Notes: generated by a model from the letters alone, not told the origin. 64,000 nucleotides of DNA from Limnohabitans sp. T6-20 (GCF_003063505.1 NZ_NERW01000003.1:186001-250000); one strand, 5' to 3'; shown: positions 16,925 to 26,927, counted from the stretch's first letter. Made by a program: numbers and translations.

Positions 16925-19522
16925 TCAAGGCCCGACAAGGTGGTGCCAATAGCGTCTGGCCAGAACCCTTTCACATTGCACTTGAGCAGGCGCATCGCTG
17001 CGCCAAGTGGCGGCCCCGCACCGGGTCGACTCCACCAAAGCGATGCCTTCTGCGCGGTAGCGATCCGCGACAGGCGGAGCCGGGTGTCCATAACGGTTGC
17101 GGTAACCCGCTTGCACCAGCGCCAGCCGGGGATGCAAGGTCTGCAAAAAGGACAGGCTGGACGAGGTCTTGCTGCCATGGTGCGGCACCAGCAGGACGTC
17201 AACGGGTGCCACGCCCGCCTGCACCAAAGCCAGCTCTTGGGCTGTCTCAATGTCACCGGTCAGCAAGGCCGAGGCCTGGCCACTGCTGATGCGCAAGACG
17301 CAGCTGACCTCGTTCGGCTTGGGCTGCTTGGAGGCGGAATCACCCGGCTGCACCGCTCTGGTGGCTGGCGGGTGCAACACCTCAAACAGCACACCATCCC
17401 ACACCCAGGACTGCCCGGTTTGACAACGCGTCCAGCCGGGGCGCAGCGCGTGCAGGGGGTGTTCGTCTTCCAGCGAGGACCACAAATGCGCCTGCGCTTG
17501 CATGGCCAGCACGGCCGCTGCACCGCCCGTGTGGTCGCTGTCGCGGTGGCTGAGCATCAGCACATCCAGCCGCTCGCCCATTTGCGCCAGCAGGGGCACC
17601 AGCACCCGGTGGCCCGCGTCGCTTTCGGTCGAATAACGTGGCCCTGTGTCGTAGAGCAAACTGTGCGTGGCGGTGCGCACCAGCACGGCGTTGCCTTGGC
17701 CCACATCGGCGGCCAGCAGTTCAAACGCAGCGCCAGACGGACGCGGATGCACCCAAAACAGCACAGGCCACAAAAGCGGCAGGCACAAGAGCTTCCAGGA
17801 AAGTGGCAGCTTGAGCACCAGACCCACCGCCCCAGCCAGCGCCAGCATGGCCAAGGCCCAGGGCGGCGTAGCCGTGGACACGCTGGCCAAAGGCCAGGCA
17901 GCCAACCCAGCCAACAGGGTCACCAGAGGTTGCAGCGCCCAAGTCGCCAACACCAACGCACCGGGCCAAACCACCCCCAGCATGGCCAAGGGCGTGACCA
18001 CCAAGGTCACCCAGGGAATCGCCAACAAATTGGCCAACAAGCCCACCAAGGACACCTGGCCAAAGAACAGCAGTGTCAACGGTGCCAAAGCCCAAGTGAT
18101 CGCCGCCTGTTCACGCAACAAGCCCCAAGCCCCTCGAAGCAAAGCGACTCCCCAAATAGGGAATTCCAGCGCACCCCATCGGTGCTTGATGGTTTTTGGC
18201 ACCAAGTCAGTGCGCAACGGCTCTGCATCGCGTTCAACCAGTCCAGCTGGTGGCGTCCGATCCTGCGCGCTGTGCTGACCGGAGGCCATCAACACGCCCA
18301 CAGCCACAAAGCTCAGCCAAAACCCGGGCTGCAACAAAGCCCACGGGTCGAGCGTCAACACCACCGCACCCGCCAACAGCCAAATGAGTGGCCCATGCCA
18401 TTGCCGAGATGACATTTTGAGCAAGGCCACCACCCCCAACATCCACAGGGTGCGCTGCGCGGGCACGCCCCAACCACTGAACAAAGCATAAAACCCAGCC
18501 AGTCCCAAACCTGCCAACGCGCCCACATGGGCCGCAGGCCAGCGCAAAGCCCCGGCAAAACCCCACAACGCAGACTTGCGCCAACACCAAGCCACCAAAG
18601 CAGAGGCCAGCCAAGCGAACATGGTCACATGCAGCCCGGAAATGCTCATCAAGTGCGCCACACCCGTGGCCCGAAACACATCCCAGTCGGCGCGGTCAAT
18701 GGCGGCCTGATCGCCCGTGACCAATGCCGCCACAACACCCGCCAACTGGGCAGACTGCGCAGCCCCCGTCCACGGCCAAATAGTCGATGACAAATGCGTC
18801 AGCAAGCGGTCACGCACGGCCTGACGCCAGCCCTCGACCGGGTGTGCCCAAGTGGCGGCCAGTCGCGCAGGGGCGGGGTCTTTGGCACCTGTACGCACAT
18901 AGCCAGTAGCACGAATGCCCTGCTCCCACAACCACAATTCGTAGTCAAAACCCCGAGGGTTCAGGTTACCGTGCGGCGCTTTCAGTCGAACCCGCAAGCG
19001 CCAACGCTCCCCCGCTTTCACGGGCTCGGGCAAGGCCGACGTACTCCACCCACTGTCGTCTGTGCCCTCTTGGCCGTACCAGCCCAGATACACCTGCGAG
19101 GGCAGGGATGTGGGCAAATCCAGCGCTTGCGCCCTGCCCGTTTTGTCGATCCGCCAGGCTTGCTCGATCTCAAACCGAAAGCGCCATCCGATGTCCTGGC
19201 GTTGCGGCATGGCCTGCACCACACCCACCACATCGAGGTCTTGCCCCTCCAGCGCAGGGTCGATGCTGTGCAAGCGCGACAAAGCGTGCAGCCCGGTGAC
19301 GGCAAAGGAGGCAGCGCCCCAAACCAGGCACAGCCCGATGGCGCGCCAACCCACAGACTTGGGCACGCGGCGCAGGGTGAAGCCAGCACCCCAAGACAGA
19401 CAGAGCACTGCGGCATAAGCCCAAGCAGACCAAAGCGCCTGCTGCTGCAACTGCAAGGCCACGCCTGCACACCAAGCGAGCAAGACCAGTCCTAAACTTT
19501 GACCCCACTTCATGGACAACAT
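16925..19522 (-). CDS. comEC: DNA internalization protein ComEC/Rec2
   Basis: An 865-residue ComEC, the inner-membrane channel that takes single-stranded DNA into the cytoplasm during natural transformation. The N-terminal part has membrane helices plus the DUF4131 OB-fold region. The competence domain follows (VAHLMSISGLHVTMFAWLAS near residue 305, then multiple helices). A C-terminal metallo-beta-lactamase-like domain is present: LLAADVGQGNAVLVRT, YDTGPRYS and the metal motif SHRDSDHTGGAA. ATG 19522 has AAAGG eight bases upstream; ATG 19513 is an alternative. The gene lies head-to-head with the transglutaminase/DUF2126 gene (197 bases between) and upstream of the ATP-grasp and alpha-E genes on the same strand. 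Confidence 0.93.
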   Translation of the reverse strand: MLSMKWGQSLGLVLLAWCAGVALQLQQQALWSAWAYAAVLCLSWGAGFTLRRVPKSVGWRAIGLCLVWGAASFAVTGLHALSRLHSIDPALEGQDLDVVGVVQAMPQRQDIGWRFRFEIEQAWRIDKTGRAQALDLPTSLPSQVYLGWYGQEGTDDSGWSTSALPEPVKAGERWRLRVRLKAPHGNLNPRGFDYELWLWEQGIRATGYVRTGAKDPAPARLAATWAHPVEGWRQAVRDRLLTHLSSTIWPWTGAAQSAQLAGVVAALVTGDQAAIDRADWDVFRATGVAHLMSISGLHVTMFAWLASALVAWCWRKSALWGFAGALRWPAAHVGALAGLGLAGFYALFSGWGVPAQRTLWMLGVVALLKMSSRQWHGPLIWLLAGAVVLTLDPWALLQPGFWLSFVAVGVLMASGQHSAQDRTPPAGLVERDAEPLRTDLVPKTIKHRWGALEFPIWGVALLRGAWGLLREQAAITWALAPLTLLFFGQVSLVGLLANLLAIPWVTLVVTPLAMLGVVWPGALVLATWALQPLVTLLAGLAAWPLASVSTATPPWALAMLALAGAVGLVLKLPLSWKLLCLPLLWPVLFWVHPRPSGAAFELLAADVGQGNAVLVRTATHSLLYDTGPRYSTESDAGHRVLVPLLAQMGERLDVLMLSHRDSDHTGGAAAVLAMQAQAHLWSSLEDEHPLHALRPGWTRCQTGQSWVWDGVLFEVLHPPATRAVQPGDSASKQPKPNEVSCVLRISSGQASALLTGDIETAQELALVQAGVAPVDVLLVPHHGSKTSSSLSFLQTLHPRLALVQAGYRNRYGHPAPPVADRYRAEGIALVESTRCGAATWRSDAPAQVQCERVLARRYWHHLVGP

Positions 19523-19719
19523 GGCCAAGCCTTTCGGGCAGTCGACCAACAGAACGCGAGCGTGCAATTTCGCTTCATGGCAGCCTCCCTGATTTGGCTG
19601 TTTGGATGATCCGTGGGTCTTTGCCCTGTCTTGCCCAGAATTCTGGCGCGTGTCTTGCTAGTTGTAACTGCCCAAGCTGCATTTGTCATGCGTGCAGCCC
19701 CTGTTGCGCTGAACGAGAT

Positions 19720-22700
19720 ATGTCGATACACGTTGCCCTGCACCACGTCACCCATTACGAATACGACCGCCCCGTGCAGCTCGGCCCGCAAGTCATCCGC
19801 CTGCGCCCTGCCCCTCACAGCCGCAGCCGCATCCTGAGTTACAGCCTCAAAGTCGAACCCGCAGAGCATTTCATCAACTGGCAACAAGACGCCTTTGCCA
19901 ATTACCAAGCGCGCCTGGTCTTCCCGAAAAAGACCAACGCCTTCAAGGTCACCGTGGACGTGGTCACCGAGATGGCCGTGTTCAACCCCTTTGACTTCTT
20001 TCTGGAACCCTCGGCCGAAGAAGTGCCCTTCAAGTACTCGGACACCGTGCGGGAAGAGCTGCAGTCGTATCTGGACAAAGACCACAAGACCCCGCTGTTC
20101 AAGAAATACCTGGCCAGCATGGACCGCAAGCGCCAGCGCACCATCGACTTTTTGGTGCAGATCAACCAGCGCTTGCATCAAGACATTCGCTACACCATCC
20201 GCATGGAACCCGGCGTGCAAACGGCCGAAGAAACCCTGACCCTGAAAAGCGGTTCATGCCGCGACACGGCCTGGCTGTTGGTGCAGCTGTTCCGGCACAT
20301 GAACATTGCCGCCCGCTTTGTCTCGGGTTATCTGATCCAGCTCGCCCCCGACGTCAAATCGCTCGATGGCCCCAGCGGCACCGAAGTGGACTTCACCGAC
20401 CTGCACGCCTGGTGTGAGGTGTACCTGCCCGGCGCGGGCTGGGTGGGGCTGGACCCAACGTCTGGCTTGCTGGCGGGTGAAGGCCACATTCCGCTGGCCT
20501 GCACGCCGCAGCCGTCAGCCGCCGCGCCGATCGAAGGCCTGATGGACGAAGCCGAGGTCGAGTTTCACCACGAAATGAGCGTCACGCGCATCCACGAATC
20601 ACCCCGCGTGACCCGCCCCTACAGCGAAGAACAATGGGCCGATGTGCTGGCTTTGGGCGAACAGGTGGACGCGCAATTGGTGGCGCAAGACGTGCGCTTG
20701 ACCATGGGCGGCGAGCCGACCTTTGTGTCCACGCAAGACCGTGACGGCGCCGAATGGAACACCGACGCTTTGGGCCCCACCAAACGCGGCCTGGCCACCG
20801 AGCTGGTGCACAAGCTGCGCCAGCAATACGGCCAGGGCGGTTTCTTGCATTTTGGCCAGGGCAAGTGGTACCCGGGTGAACAACTGCCGCGCTGGGCGCT
20901 CAGCATTTACTGGCGCGCCGACGGCACGCCCTGCTGGCAAGACCCCGATGTGTTTGCCGACGAACGCGAACCCAGCCAATACACCAGCGCCGATGCCCAG
21001 CGCTTCATGCAAGGGCTGACCGAGCAGCTGGGCCTGCCCGGCGACACCGTGCTGCCCAGCTACGAAGACACCTGGTACTACCTCTGGCGTGAACGCCGCC
21101 TGCCCGTGAACGTCGACCCGTTTGACGCCCGCCTGGACGACGAGATGGAGCGCATCCGTTTGCGCCGCGTCTTCAGCCAAGGGCTGGACCAGCCTGTGGG
21201 TTATGTGCTGCCGCTGCAGCCTGCGGAACCAGCCGTTGAGCAAGCCACCTCATCAAAGACCCCCAATCTGAGCGGGGCACCTTGGCAAACCGGCCGCTGG
21301 TTCCTGCGCGACGAGCGCATGTACCTCATGCCCGGCGACTCCCCCATGGGCTGGCGCTTGCCACTCGACTCCTTGCCGTGGGCCGTACCGACCGAACGCT
21401 GGCACATGATCGAGCAAGACCCCTTCTCGCCACATCTCTCACCCCGCAGCGCCTTGCCAGCGGCCGCGCCGGTGACGATGCAGCCGCGCCATTCCCAAAA
21501 GCCTCCGGCAACGGCTCCAGCAGCACCTGCAGCCAAGTTCGCGTCCGACGCCTCCGTGGTGCGCACCGCCCTGTGTGTGGAAGTGCGCGACCCGCGCCGC
21601 GCCAACGGGCCAAAAGCCGAACGAGATGTCGAGGCCGAGGCGCAACAGCAAGGTGAAAAATCTGGCGTGCTGTACGTCTTCATGCCGCCGCTGGCAAGGC
21701 TGGAAGACTACCTGGCCTTGGTCAGCGCCGTCGAAGCCACGGCCAGAACGCTGGGCATGAAGATCGTCATGGAAGGCTACCCGCCGCCACGCGACCCGCG
21801 CCTGAAACTTTTGCAAGTCACGCCCGACCCGGGTGTGATCGAAGTCAACATCCACCCGGCCCACAACTGGAAAGAGTTGGTCGAGCACACCGAGTTTTTG
21901 TACCAGGCAGCTTTCGAGACCCGCTTGTCGGCAGAAAAGTTCATGACCGACGGTCGCCACACTGGCACGGGTGGCGGCAACCACATGGTGATGGGCGGGG
22001 CCACCCCGGCAGACAGCCCGTTTTTGCGCCGACCCGAATTGCTGGCCAGCCTGATCCTTTACTGGCACAACCACCCGAGCCTGAGCTATTTGTTCAGTGG
22101 CATGTTCATCGGCCCGACCAGCCAGGCCCCGCGTGTGGACGAAGCGCGCAACGACCAGGTCTATGAGCTGGAGATCGCCCTGCGCGAGATCACCAAAAAC
22201 CGCAAAAAGTATGGCACCGACATGGCCCCTTGGGTGGTCGACCGCACGCTGCGCAACATCCTGGTGGACGTGACCGGCAACACCCACCGCAGCGAGTTTT
22301 GCATCGACAAGATGTATTCACCCGACAGCAGCACCGGCCGCCTGGGCCTGCTGGAGTTGCGGGCGTTTGAGATGCCGCCCCATGCGCGCATGAGCATCGT
22401 GCAGCAGTTGCTGCTGCGTGCGCTGGTGGCCCGTTTTTGGGACGCGCCGTATTCGGCCCCCGTGACCCGCTGGGGCACCGAGCTGCACGACCGTTTCATG
22501 CTGCCGCACTGGATTCACAAAGACTTTGACGACGTGCTGACCGAGCTGGGCGACGCGGGCTTCCACTTTGACCCGAGCTGGTTCGCGCCGCATTTTGAAT
22601 TCCGCTTCCCCTTGGTCGGGCAGATTCGGGTCGATGGCGCAGTCGTCACCCTGCGCAATGCACTGGAGCCCTGGCACGTCATGGGCGAAGAAAGCTCAGC

Positions 22701-23166
22701 GGGCGGCACCGCCCGCTATGTGGACTCGTCGCTTGAACGCATCGAGGTGCATGTGACCGGCATGAACCCGGCACGCCACACCGTGACGGTGAACGGCAAG
22801 CCCCTGCCCTTGCAGCCCACCGGCGTGGTGGGCGAATACGTGGCCAGCGTGCGCTACAAGGCCTGGAACCCGCCTTCGTCACTGCACCCCAGCATCGGCG
22901 TGCACGCGCCGCTGACGGTGGACCTGGTGGACACCTGGATGAAGCGCTCGCTGGGCGGCTGCCAATACCATGTGGTACACCCCGGTGGCCGCAACTACGA
23001 CAGCTTCCCGGTCAACGCCTACGAGGCCGAAAGCCGACGGCTGGCACGTTTCTTCCGCATGGGGCACACGCCGGGCGCGATGCGCAACCTGGCCGCGCTG
23101 GGGCCCAACGCCACACTGCACGCCAGTCCGGAGTTTCCTTACACACTGGATTTGAGGCGGGTGTGA
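19720..23166 (+). CDS. Transglutaminase-like protein with DUF2126 region
   Basis: An 1148-residue protein. Residues 1-90 are the beta-rich bacterial transglutaminase N-terminal region (MSIHVALHHVTHYEYDRPVQ). The papain-like transglutaminase core follows with Cys in SGSCRDTAWLL (near 179), His in DLHAWCEVYLPG (near 228) and Asp in WVGLDPTSG (near 243). Residues about 310-1148 are the DUF2126 region, beginning LTMGGEPTFVS, with HTGTGGGNHMVMGG and LLELRAFEMPPHARMS. A Pro/Ala-rich linker lies near residues 580-610. This family is predicted to act as a peptidase or transglutaminase in ATP-grasp/alpha-E loci. There is no signal peptide. It is separated from the fusion gene by a REP-like pair. Confidence 0.92.
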   Translation: MSIHVALHHVTHYEYDRPVQLGPQVIRLRPAPHSRSRILSYSLKVEPAEHFINWQQDAFANYQARLVFPKKTNAFKVTVDVVTEMAVFNPFDFFLEPSAEEVPFKYSDTVREELQSYLDKDHKTPLFKKYLASMDRKRQRTIDFLVQINQRLHQDIRYTIRMEPGVQTAEETLTLKSGSCRDTAWLLVQLFRHMNIAARFVSGYLIQLAPDVKSLDGPSGTEVDFTDLHAWCEVYLPGAGWVGLDPTSGLLAGEGHIPLACTPQPSAAAPIEGLMDEAEVEFHHEMSVTRIHESPRVTRPYSEEQWADVLALGEQVDAQLVAQDVRLTMGGEPTFVSTQDRDGAEWNTDALGPTKRGLATELVHKLRQQYGQGGFLHFGQGKWYPGEQLPRWALSIYWRADGTPCWQDPDVFADEREPSQYTSADAQRFMQGLTEQLGLPGDTVLPSYEDTWYYLWRERRLPVNVDPFDARLDDEMERIRLRRVFSQGLDQPVGYVLPLQPAEPAVEQATSSKTPNLSGAPWQTGRWFLRDERMYLMPGDSPMGWRLPLDSLPWAVPTERWHMIEQDPFSPHLSPRSALPAAAPVTMQPRHSQKPPATAPAAPAAKFASDASVVRTALCVEVRDPRRANGPKAERDVEAEAQQQGEKSGVLYVFMPPLARLEDYLALVSAVEATARTLGMKIVMEGYPPPRDPRLKLLQVTPDPGVIEVNIHPAHNWKELVEHTEFLYQAAFETRLSAEKFMTDGRHTGTGGGNHMVMGGATPADSPFLRRPELLASLILYWHNHPSLSYLFSGMFIGPTSQAPRVDEARNDQVYELEIALREITKNRKKYGTDMAPWVVDRTLRNILVDVTGNTHRSEFCIDKMYSPDSSTGRLGLLELRAFEMPPHARMSIVQQLLLRALVARFWDAPYSAPVTRWGTELHDRFMLPHWIHKDFDDVLTELGDAGFHFDPSWFAPHFEFRFPLVGQIRVDGAVVTLRNALEPWHVMGEESSAGGTARYVDSSLERIEVHVTGMNPARHTVTVNGKPLPLQPTGVVGEYVASVRYKAWNPPSSLHPSIGVHAPLTVDLVDTWMKRSLGGCQYHVVHPGGRNYDSFPVNAYEAESRRLARFFRMGHTPGAMRNLAALGPNATLHASPEFPYTLDLRRV

Positions 23167-23212
23167 ATGCCCATCGACCGGATCACCCCTGTGCACGCGA
23201 GGCTCTGCCCCT

Positions 23213-23284
23213 GTGGGAGCCCGCCCCTGCGGGCGAATATGGGCCAGGCCATGCAGGCATTCGCGAGCAGGGGCTCGCTCCCAC
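23213..23284. repeat. REP-like pair, site 4 (variant forward, A reverse)
   Basis: The copy at 23213-23238 keeps the GTGGGA and CGAAT flanks and the CCCT loop, but its stem is GCCCGC/GCGGGC, a third paired stem sequence. A standard A reverse copy follows at 23259-23284, 42 bases before the start of the ATP-grasp/alpha-E fusion gene. Confidence 0.85.
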
Positions 23285-23326
23285 GAAGACAAATGAGCTC
23301 GCTCAAATTCCAGCGACAATGCTTTG

Positions 23327-26017
23327 ATGAATGAGCCCTCGCCGCAACAGGACCGCGCCCCTCAAGCCGAAGCCATGAAATGGCTGTCGCTTCAGCAAGA
23401 GCGCGCCCCTGCCGGGCACTGGGATGAACTGCGGGGTGAAGTCGCGCCATCGGCTGAGGCACCGCACGCAGCCAAGCTCGCCAAGCCCCCCCGCTCGGTC
23501 AGCGGGCCATGGCAAACCTTCATCGGGCCTTTGGCGTCGGAAACCACAGGGCAACTGCCAGACCTGAACACCCGCATGGCCAACCTGCAACGGCAGGTGC
23601 GCGACAACGGCATCACCTACAACGTGTATGCCGCGGCAGACCAACCTCAGCGGCCATGGTCACTTGACCTGTTCCCGCTCATGCTGGGACACCAGGACTG
23701 GCAACAAATTGAAGCGGGCGTGATGCAGCGCATGCAGCTGCTCGAACGCATCATGGCCGACGCCTATGGACCGCAACAACTGGTGCTGAGTGGGCAATTG
23801 CCTGCCGCCCTGGTGCAAGGCCACCCTGCTTACTTGCCTGCCATGCACGGCGTGCCGCCGGTCGGCGGGCGCTATTTGTCGCTGGCTGCGTTCGATCTGG
23901 CGCGCGGCCCTGACGGCTGCTGGTGGCTGCTGTCCCAGCGCACACAAGCCCCCTCGGGCCTGGGTTATCTGCTGGAAAACCGGCAAATTGTTTCGCGTCT
24001 GTTTCCGCAAGCCTTTGAGGCTTTGCCAGTGCAGCGCCTGGCCGAAACCTACCGCACCCTGATCGACAGCATCAAAGCCCGCAGCCCTGCCGGGGCTTCG
24101 GCCCACATTGCGCTGTTGACCCCTGGCCCCTACAACGAAACCTATTTCGAGCACGCCTATCTGGCCCGCTATTTGGGCCTGAGTCTGGTGCAAGGCAACG
24201 ACCTCACGGTGCGCGACGAGAAGCTTTACCTGAAAACCTTGCAAGGCTTGCAGCCTGTGCACGGCCTGCTCAAACGGGTCGACGACGACTGGCTGGACCC
24301 ACTGGAGATGCGCGCCGACTCCACGCTGGGCGTGCCCGGCTTGCTGCAAGCGGTGCGCAGCGGCAACGTGCTGGTGGCCAACACCCCGGGCTCGGGCTTT
24401 CTGGAGTCGAACGCGCTGCTGGGCTTCATGCCTGCGCTGGCGCGTGACCTGCTGGGCGAAGAACTGCAATTGCCGGCCATCCCGAGTTGGTGGTGCGGTG
24501 AAGCCGCTGCCTTGCAAGACGTGTTGCCGCGCATCAGCAGCTACGTGATCAAACCCACCTACCCCTACAACACCGACCGCCAAAGCTTTGAGCCTGTTCA
24601 GGGCCACACACTCTCGCGCCGCGAACAAGACGAATGGGCGGGCCGCATCCTGCGTGACCCGGACGCCCACACGCTGCAATCGTGGCTGCCGCTGTCGCAC
24701 CAACCCACCTGGCAAACCGGCACCGATGGCGCGCCCTGCATCCAGTCACGGCCTGTGGTACTGCGCGTGTTCGCCGTGGCCGACGCCCAGGGCGGCTGGC
24801 AAGTGCTGCCCGGTGGCCTGGCGCGGCTGGGCACCCGCGAAGGCATTGCCTCCATGCAACGCGGTGGCAGCAGCGCCGATGTGTGGGTGCAGAACCCGAC
24901 ACCGGACGCAGCGCAGTCACAGTCACAAACACAGTCGTCCAGCCCATCACCCACTTCGCCTCCTCCAGCATTGCAGGCGCAGGCAGAACCCATCCCCGAT
25001 GCAACATCGCTGCAAAGGCAACGCCTGGTCACCAGCCGTGCCGCAGAAAACCTGTTCTGGATGGGGCGCTACACCGAGCGAACCGAAAACACCTTGCGCC
25101 TGGTGCGCCTGAGTCTGGAAATTTTGAGCAGCGAAAACCAGAACCTGCCTGGCCTGCTCCAGTTCATCACCCGCATGGCCACACGCCACGGCTTGGTGCG
25201 GGCAGGCGTGCCTGCCGCATCGCAAGCGCATCGGGTGTTTGAGCGATCTTTGATCGCCGGGCTGTGGGACAAAGAGCTGGCCACCAGCGTCGGCTTCAAT
25301 TTGCGCGCAGTGCGTTTGGCCGCTGCTTCGGTGCGTGAACGCCTGTCACCCGAACATTGGCGTTTGCTTGAACAAGCCGAGTCGCGTTTTTTCAGCCCCG
25401 AGCACCAGAGTGCGGCACCCGACACCCTGGCCGTGCAGCGCCTGTTGGCCGACACCAGCCAGATGCTAGCGGCCCTGACCGGCGCCCAAACAGACCGCAT
25501 GAGCCGCGATGACGGCTGGCGCTTGCTCTCAATCGGTCGCCACATCGAGCGCCTCGAGTTTTTGTCCAGCGCGCTCTGCGAAGCTGTGCAGTTGGGGCTG
25601 ATCGGCGAGCAAGCCGGGTTCGACGCCGTGCTCGATCTGTTCGACAGCACCATCAGCTTCCATGCGCAGTACCAGCAAAGCCGCACGCCCCAGGCGCTGA
25701 TGGATTTGCTGGTCACCCACTCCGACAATCCGCGCTCACTGGGGTGGGTGGCGCACACCTTGCGCTCACGTTTGCGCCGCATGGGCCACCTGGCCGACGG
25801 CGCCACCACCCCCATGGCCGAGCGGGTGCCACAGCTCATTGAAATGACGCCAGAGTCGCTGTGGCCTTTGGCGAACAACCCGGCACAACCTGGCAACACC
25901 CTGCCACTGCATGCGGCACTGGTGCAGTGTCAGACCGCTGCCCGAGAGGTCTCTGACCAACTGTGTGGCCTGTTCTTCACCCACAGCGGCGAAGCCCGCT
26001 ACAGCGTTGGCGCCTGA
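23327..26017 (+). CDS. ATP-grasp (circularly permuted) / alpha-E fusion protein
   Basis: An 896-residue fusion of the two families encoded separately at 14422-16866. Residues about 80-525 are ATP-grasp type 2: LDLFPLMLGHQDWQQIEAGV, LLENRQIVSRLFPQAFEALP, TPGPYNETYFEHAYLARY, LKRVDDDWLDPLEMR and LPGGLARLGTREGIA. Residues about 525-565 are a Ser/Gln/Pro-rich linker. Residues about 565-890 are alpha-E: SRAAENLFWMGRYTERTENT and SIGRHIERLEFLSSAL. The catalytic region has diverged from the stand-alone copy (KPTYPYNTDR in place of KEVHGAGGYG). The first 60 residues are poorly conserved, so the exact start (23327 or an internal ATG at 23375) is uncertain. The second transglutaminase gene starts 13 bases downstream. 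Confidence 0.9.
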   Translation: MNEPSPQQDRAPQAEAMKWLSLQQERAPAGHWDELRGEVAPSAEAPHAAKLAKPPRSVSGPWQTFIGPLASETTGQLPDLNTRMANLQRQVRDNGITYNVYAAADQPQRPWSLDLFPLMLGHQDWQQIEAGVMQRMQLLERIMADAYGPQQLVLSGQLPAALVQGHPAYLPAMHGVPPVGGRYLSLAAFDLARGPDGCWWLLSQRTQAPSGLGYLLENRQIVSRLFPQAFEALPVQRLAETYRTLIDSIKARSPAGASAHIALLTPGPYNETYFEHAYLARYLGLSLVQGNDLTVRDEKLYLKTLQGLQPVHGLLKRVDDDWLDPLEMRADSTLGVPGLLQAVRSGNVLVANTPGSGFLESNALLGFMPALARDLLGEELQLPAIPSWWCGEAAALQDVLPRISSYVIKPTYPYNTDRQSFEPVQGHTLSRREQDEWAGRILRDPDAHTLQSWLPLSHQPTWQTGTDGAPCIQSRPVVLRVFAVADAQGGWQVLPGGLARLGTREGIASMQRGGSSADVWVQNPTPDAAQSQSQTQSSSPSPTSPPPALQAQAEPIPDATSLQRQRLVTSRAAENLFWMGRYTERTENTLRLVRLSLEILSSENQNLPGLLQFITRMATRHGLVRAGVPAASQAHRVFERSLIAGLWDKELATSVGFNLRAVRLAAASVRERLSPEHWRLLEQAESRFFSPEHQSAAPDTLAVQRLLADTSQMLAALTGAQTDRMSRDDGWRLLSIGRHIERLEFLSSALCEAVQLGLIGEQAGFDAVLDLFDSTISFHAQYQQSRTPQALMDLLVTHSDNPRSLGWVAHTLRSRLRRMGHLADGATTPMAERVPQLIEMTPESLWPLANNPAQPGNTLPLHAALVQCQTAAREVSDQLCGLFFTHSGEARYSVGA

Positions 26018-26030
26018 CCCGATCTCCACC

Positions 26031-26927
26031 ATGCGCCTGGCCATCACCCACGAAACCCGCTACCGCTACAGCCCGTCGGTGCAAACTGCGCAGCATATGG
26101 CGCACTTGCAGCCGGCCAACACGCCATGCCAACAGGTCATCAGCCACTGGATGCAGGTGGAGCCCGATGCTTCGGTGCAGCACAACATCGATGCTTTTTT
26201 CAACCACCGGGCCTATTGGGCACTGACGAACCCACACGATGGCTTGCTGGTGCGGGCGCACAGCGAACTGAACACCTCGGCCATTGAACCCGGCATATCC
26301 TCGCAAAGCTGGGAGTCGGTGCGCGAACATTTCCGCTACCGGGGTGGCCACCCGGGCGATGTCCACAGCGGCTTTGTGTTTGGCTCGCACCATGCACCTG
26401 TGCACGAAGCATTTTTGGCCTACGCGCAAAGCAGCTTCACGCCCGGGCGCCCGCTGATGCACGCTGCACAAGAGTTGACAGCGCGCATGCACCGCGATTT
26501 TCGCTACGAAACGGCCAGCACCGACATCAACACCCCTGCGCTGGAAGCCCTGGAGGACAAACGCGGCGTTTGCCAGGACTTTGCACACATTTTGTTGGCC
26601 TGCTTGCGCTCACTGGGTTTGCCTGCCCGCTACGTGAGCGGCTACCTGCTGACCGAACCGCCACCCGGTCAGCCGCGGCTGGTGGGCAGCGATGCCTCGC
26701 ACGCCTGGGCCTCGGTCTACCTGCCCGAGCTGGCCAGCCACGCTTGCCAAGGCTGGCTCGACCTGGACCCGACCAACGACCGCACCGGCCTGGCCAGTCC
26801 GGGCGAAGACTATGTGCGCCTGGCGGTGGGCCGCGACTTTGCCGACGTCTCGCCCCTGCGCGGCGTGCTGCAAGGCGGCGGTGCGCACAGGCTCGAAGTG
26901 GCCGTGACCGTACAGCCTCTTGAATGA
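26031..26927 (+). CDS. Transglutaminase-like cysteine peptidase family protein
   Basis: A 298-residue protein with the bacterial transglutaminase N-terminal region (MRLAITHETRYRYSPSVQTA) and a papain-like core: Cys in KRGVCQDFAHILLA (near 180), His in DASHAWASVYLPE (near 223) and Asp in GWLDLDPTND (near 244). All three catalytic residues are present. There is no signal peptide. It starts 13 bases after the ATP-grasp/alpha-E fusion and is surely co-transcribed with it. It is smaller than the DUF2126-type transglutaminase upstream and lacks the DUF2126 part. Confidence 0.93.
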   Translation: MRLAITHETRYRYSPSVQTAQHMAHLQPANTPCQQVISHWMQVEPDASVQHNIDAFFNHRAYWALTNPHDGLLVRAHSELNTSAIEPGISSQSWESVREHFRYRGGHPGDVHSGFVFGSHHAPVHEAFLAYAQSSFTPGRPLMHAAQELTARMHRDFRYETASTDINTPALEALEDKRGVCQDFAHILLACLRSLGLPARYVSGYLLTEPPPGQPRLVGSDASHAWASVYLPELASHACQGWLDLDPTNDRTGLASPGEDYVRLAVGRDFADVSPLRGVLQGGGAHRLEVAVTVQPLE

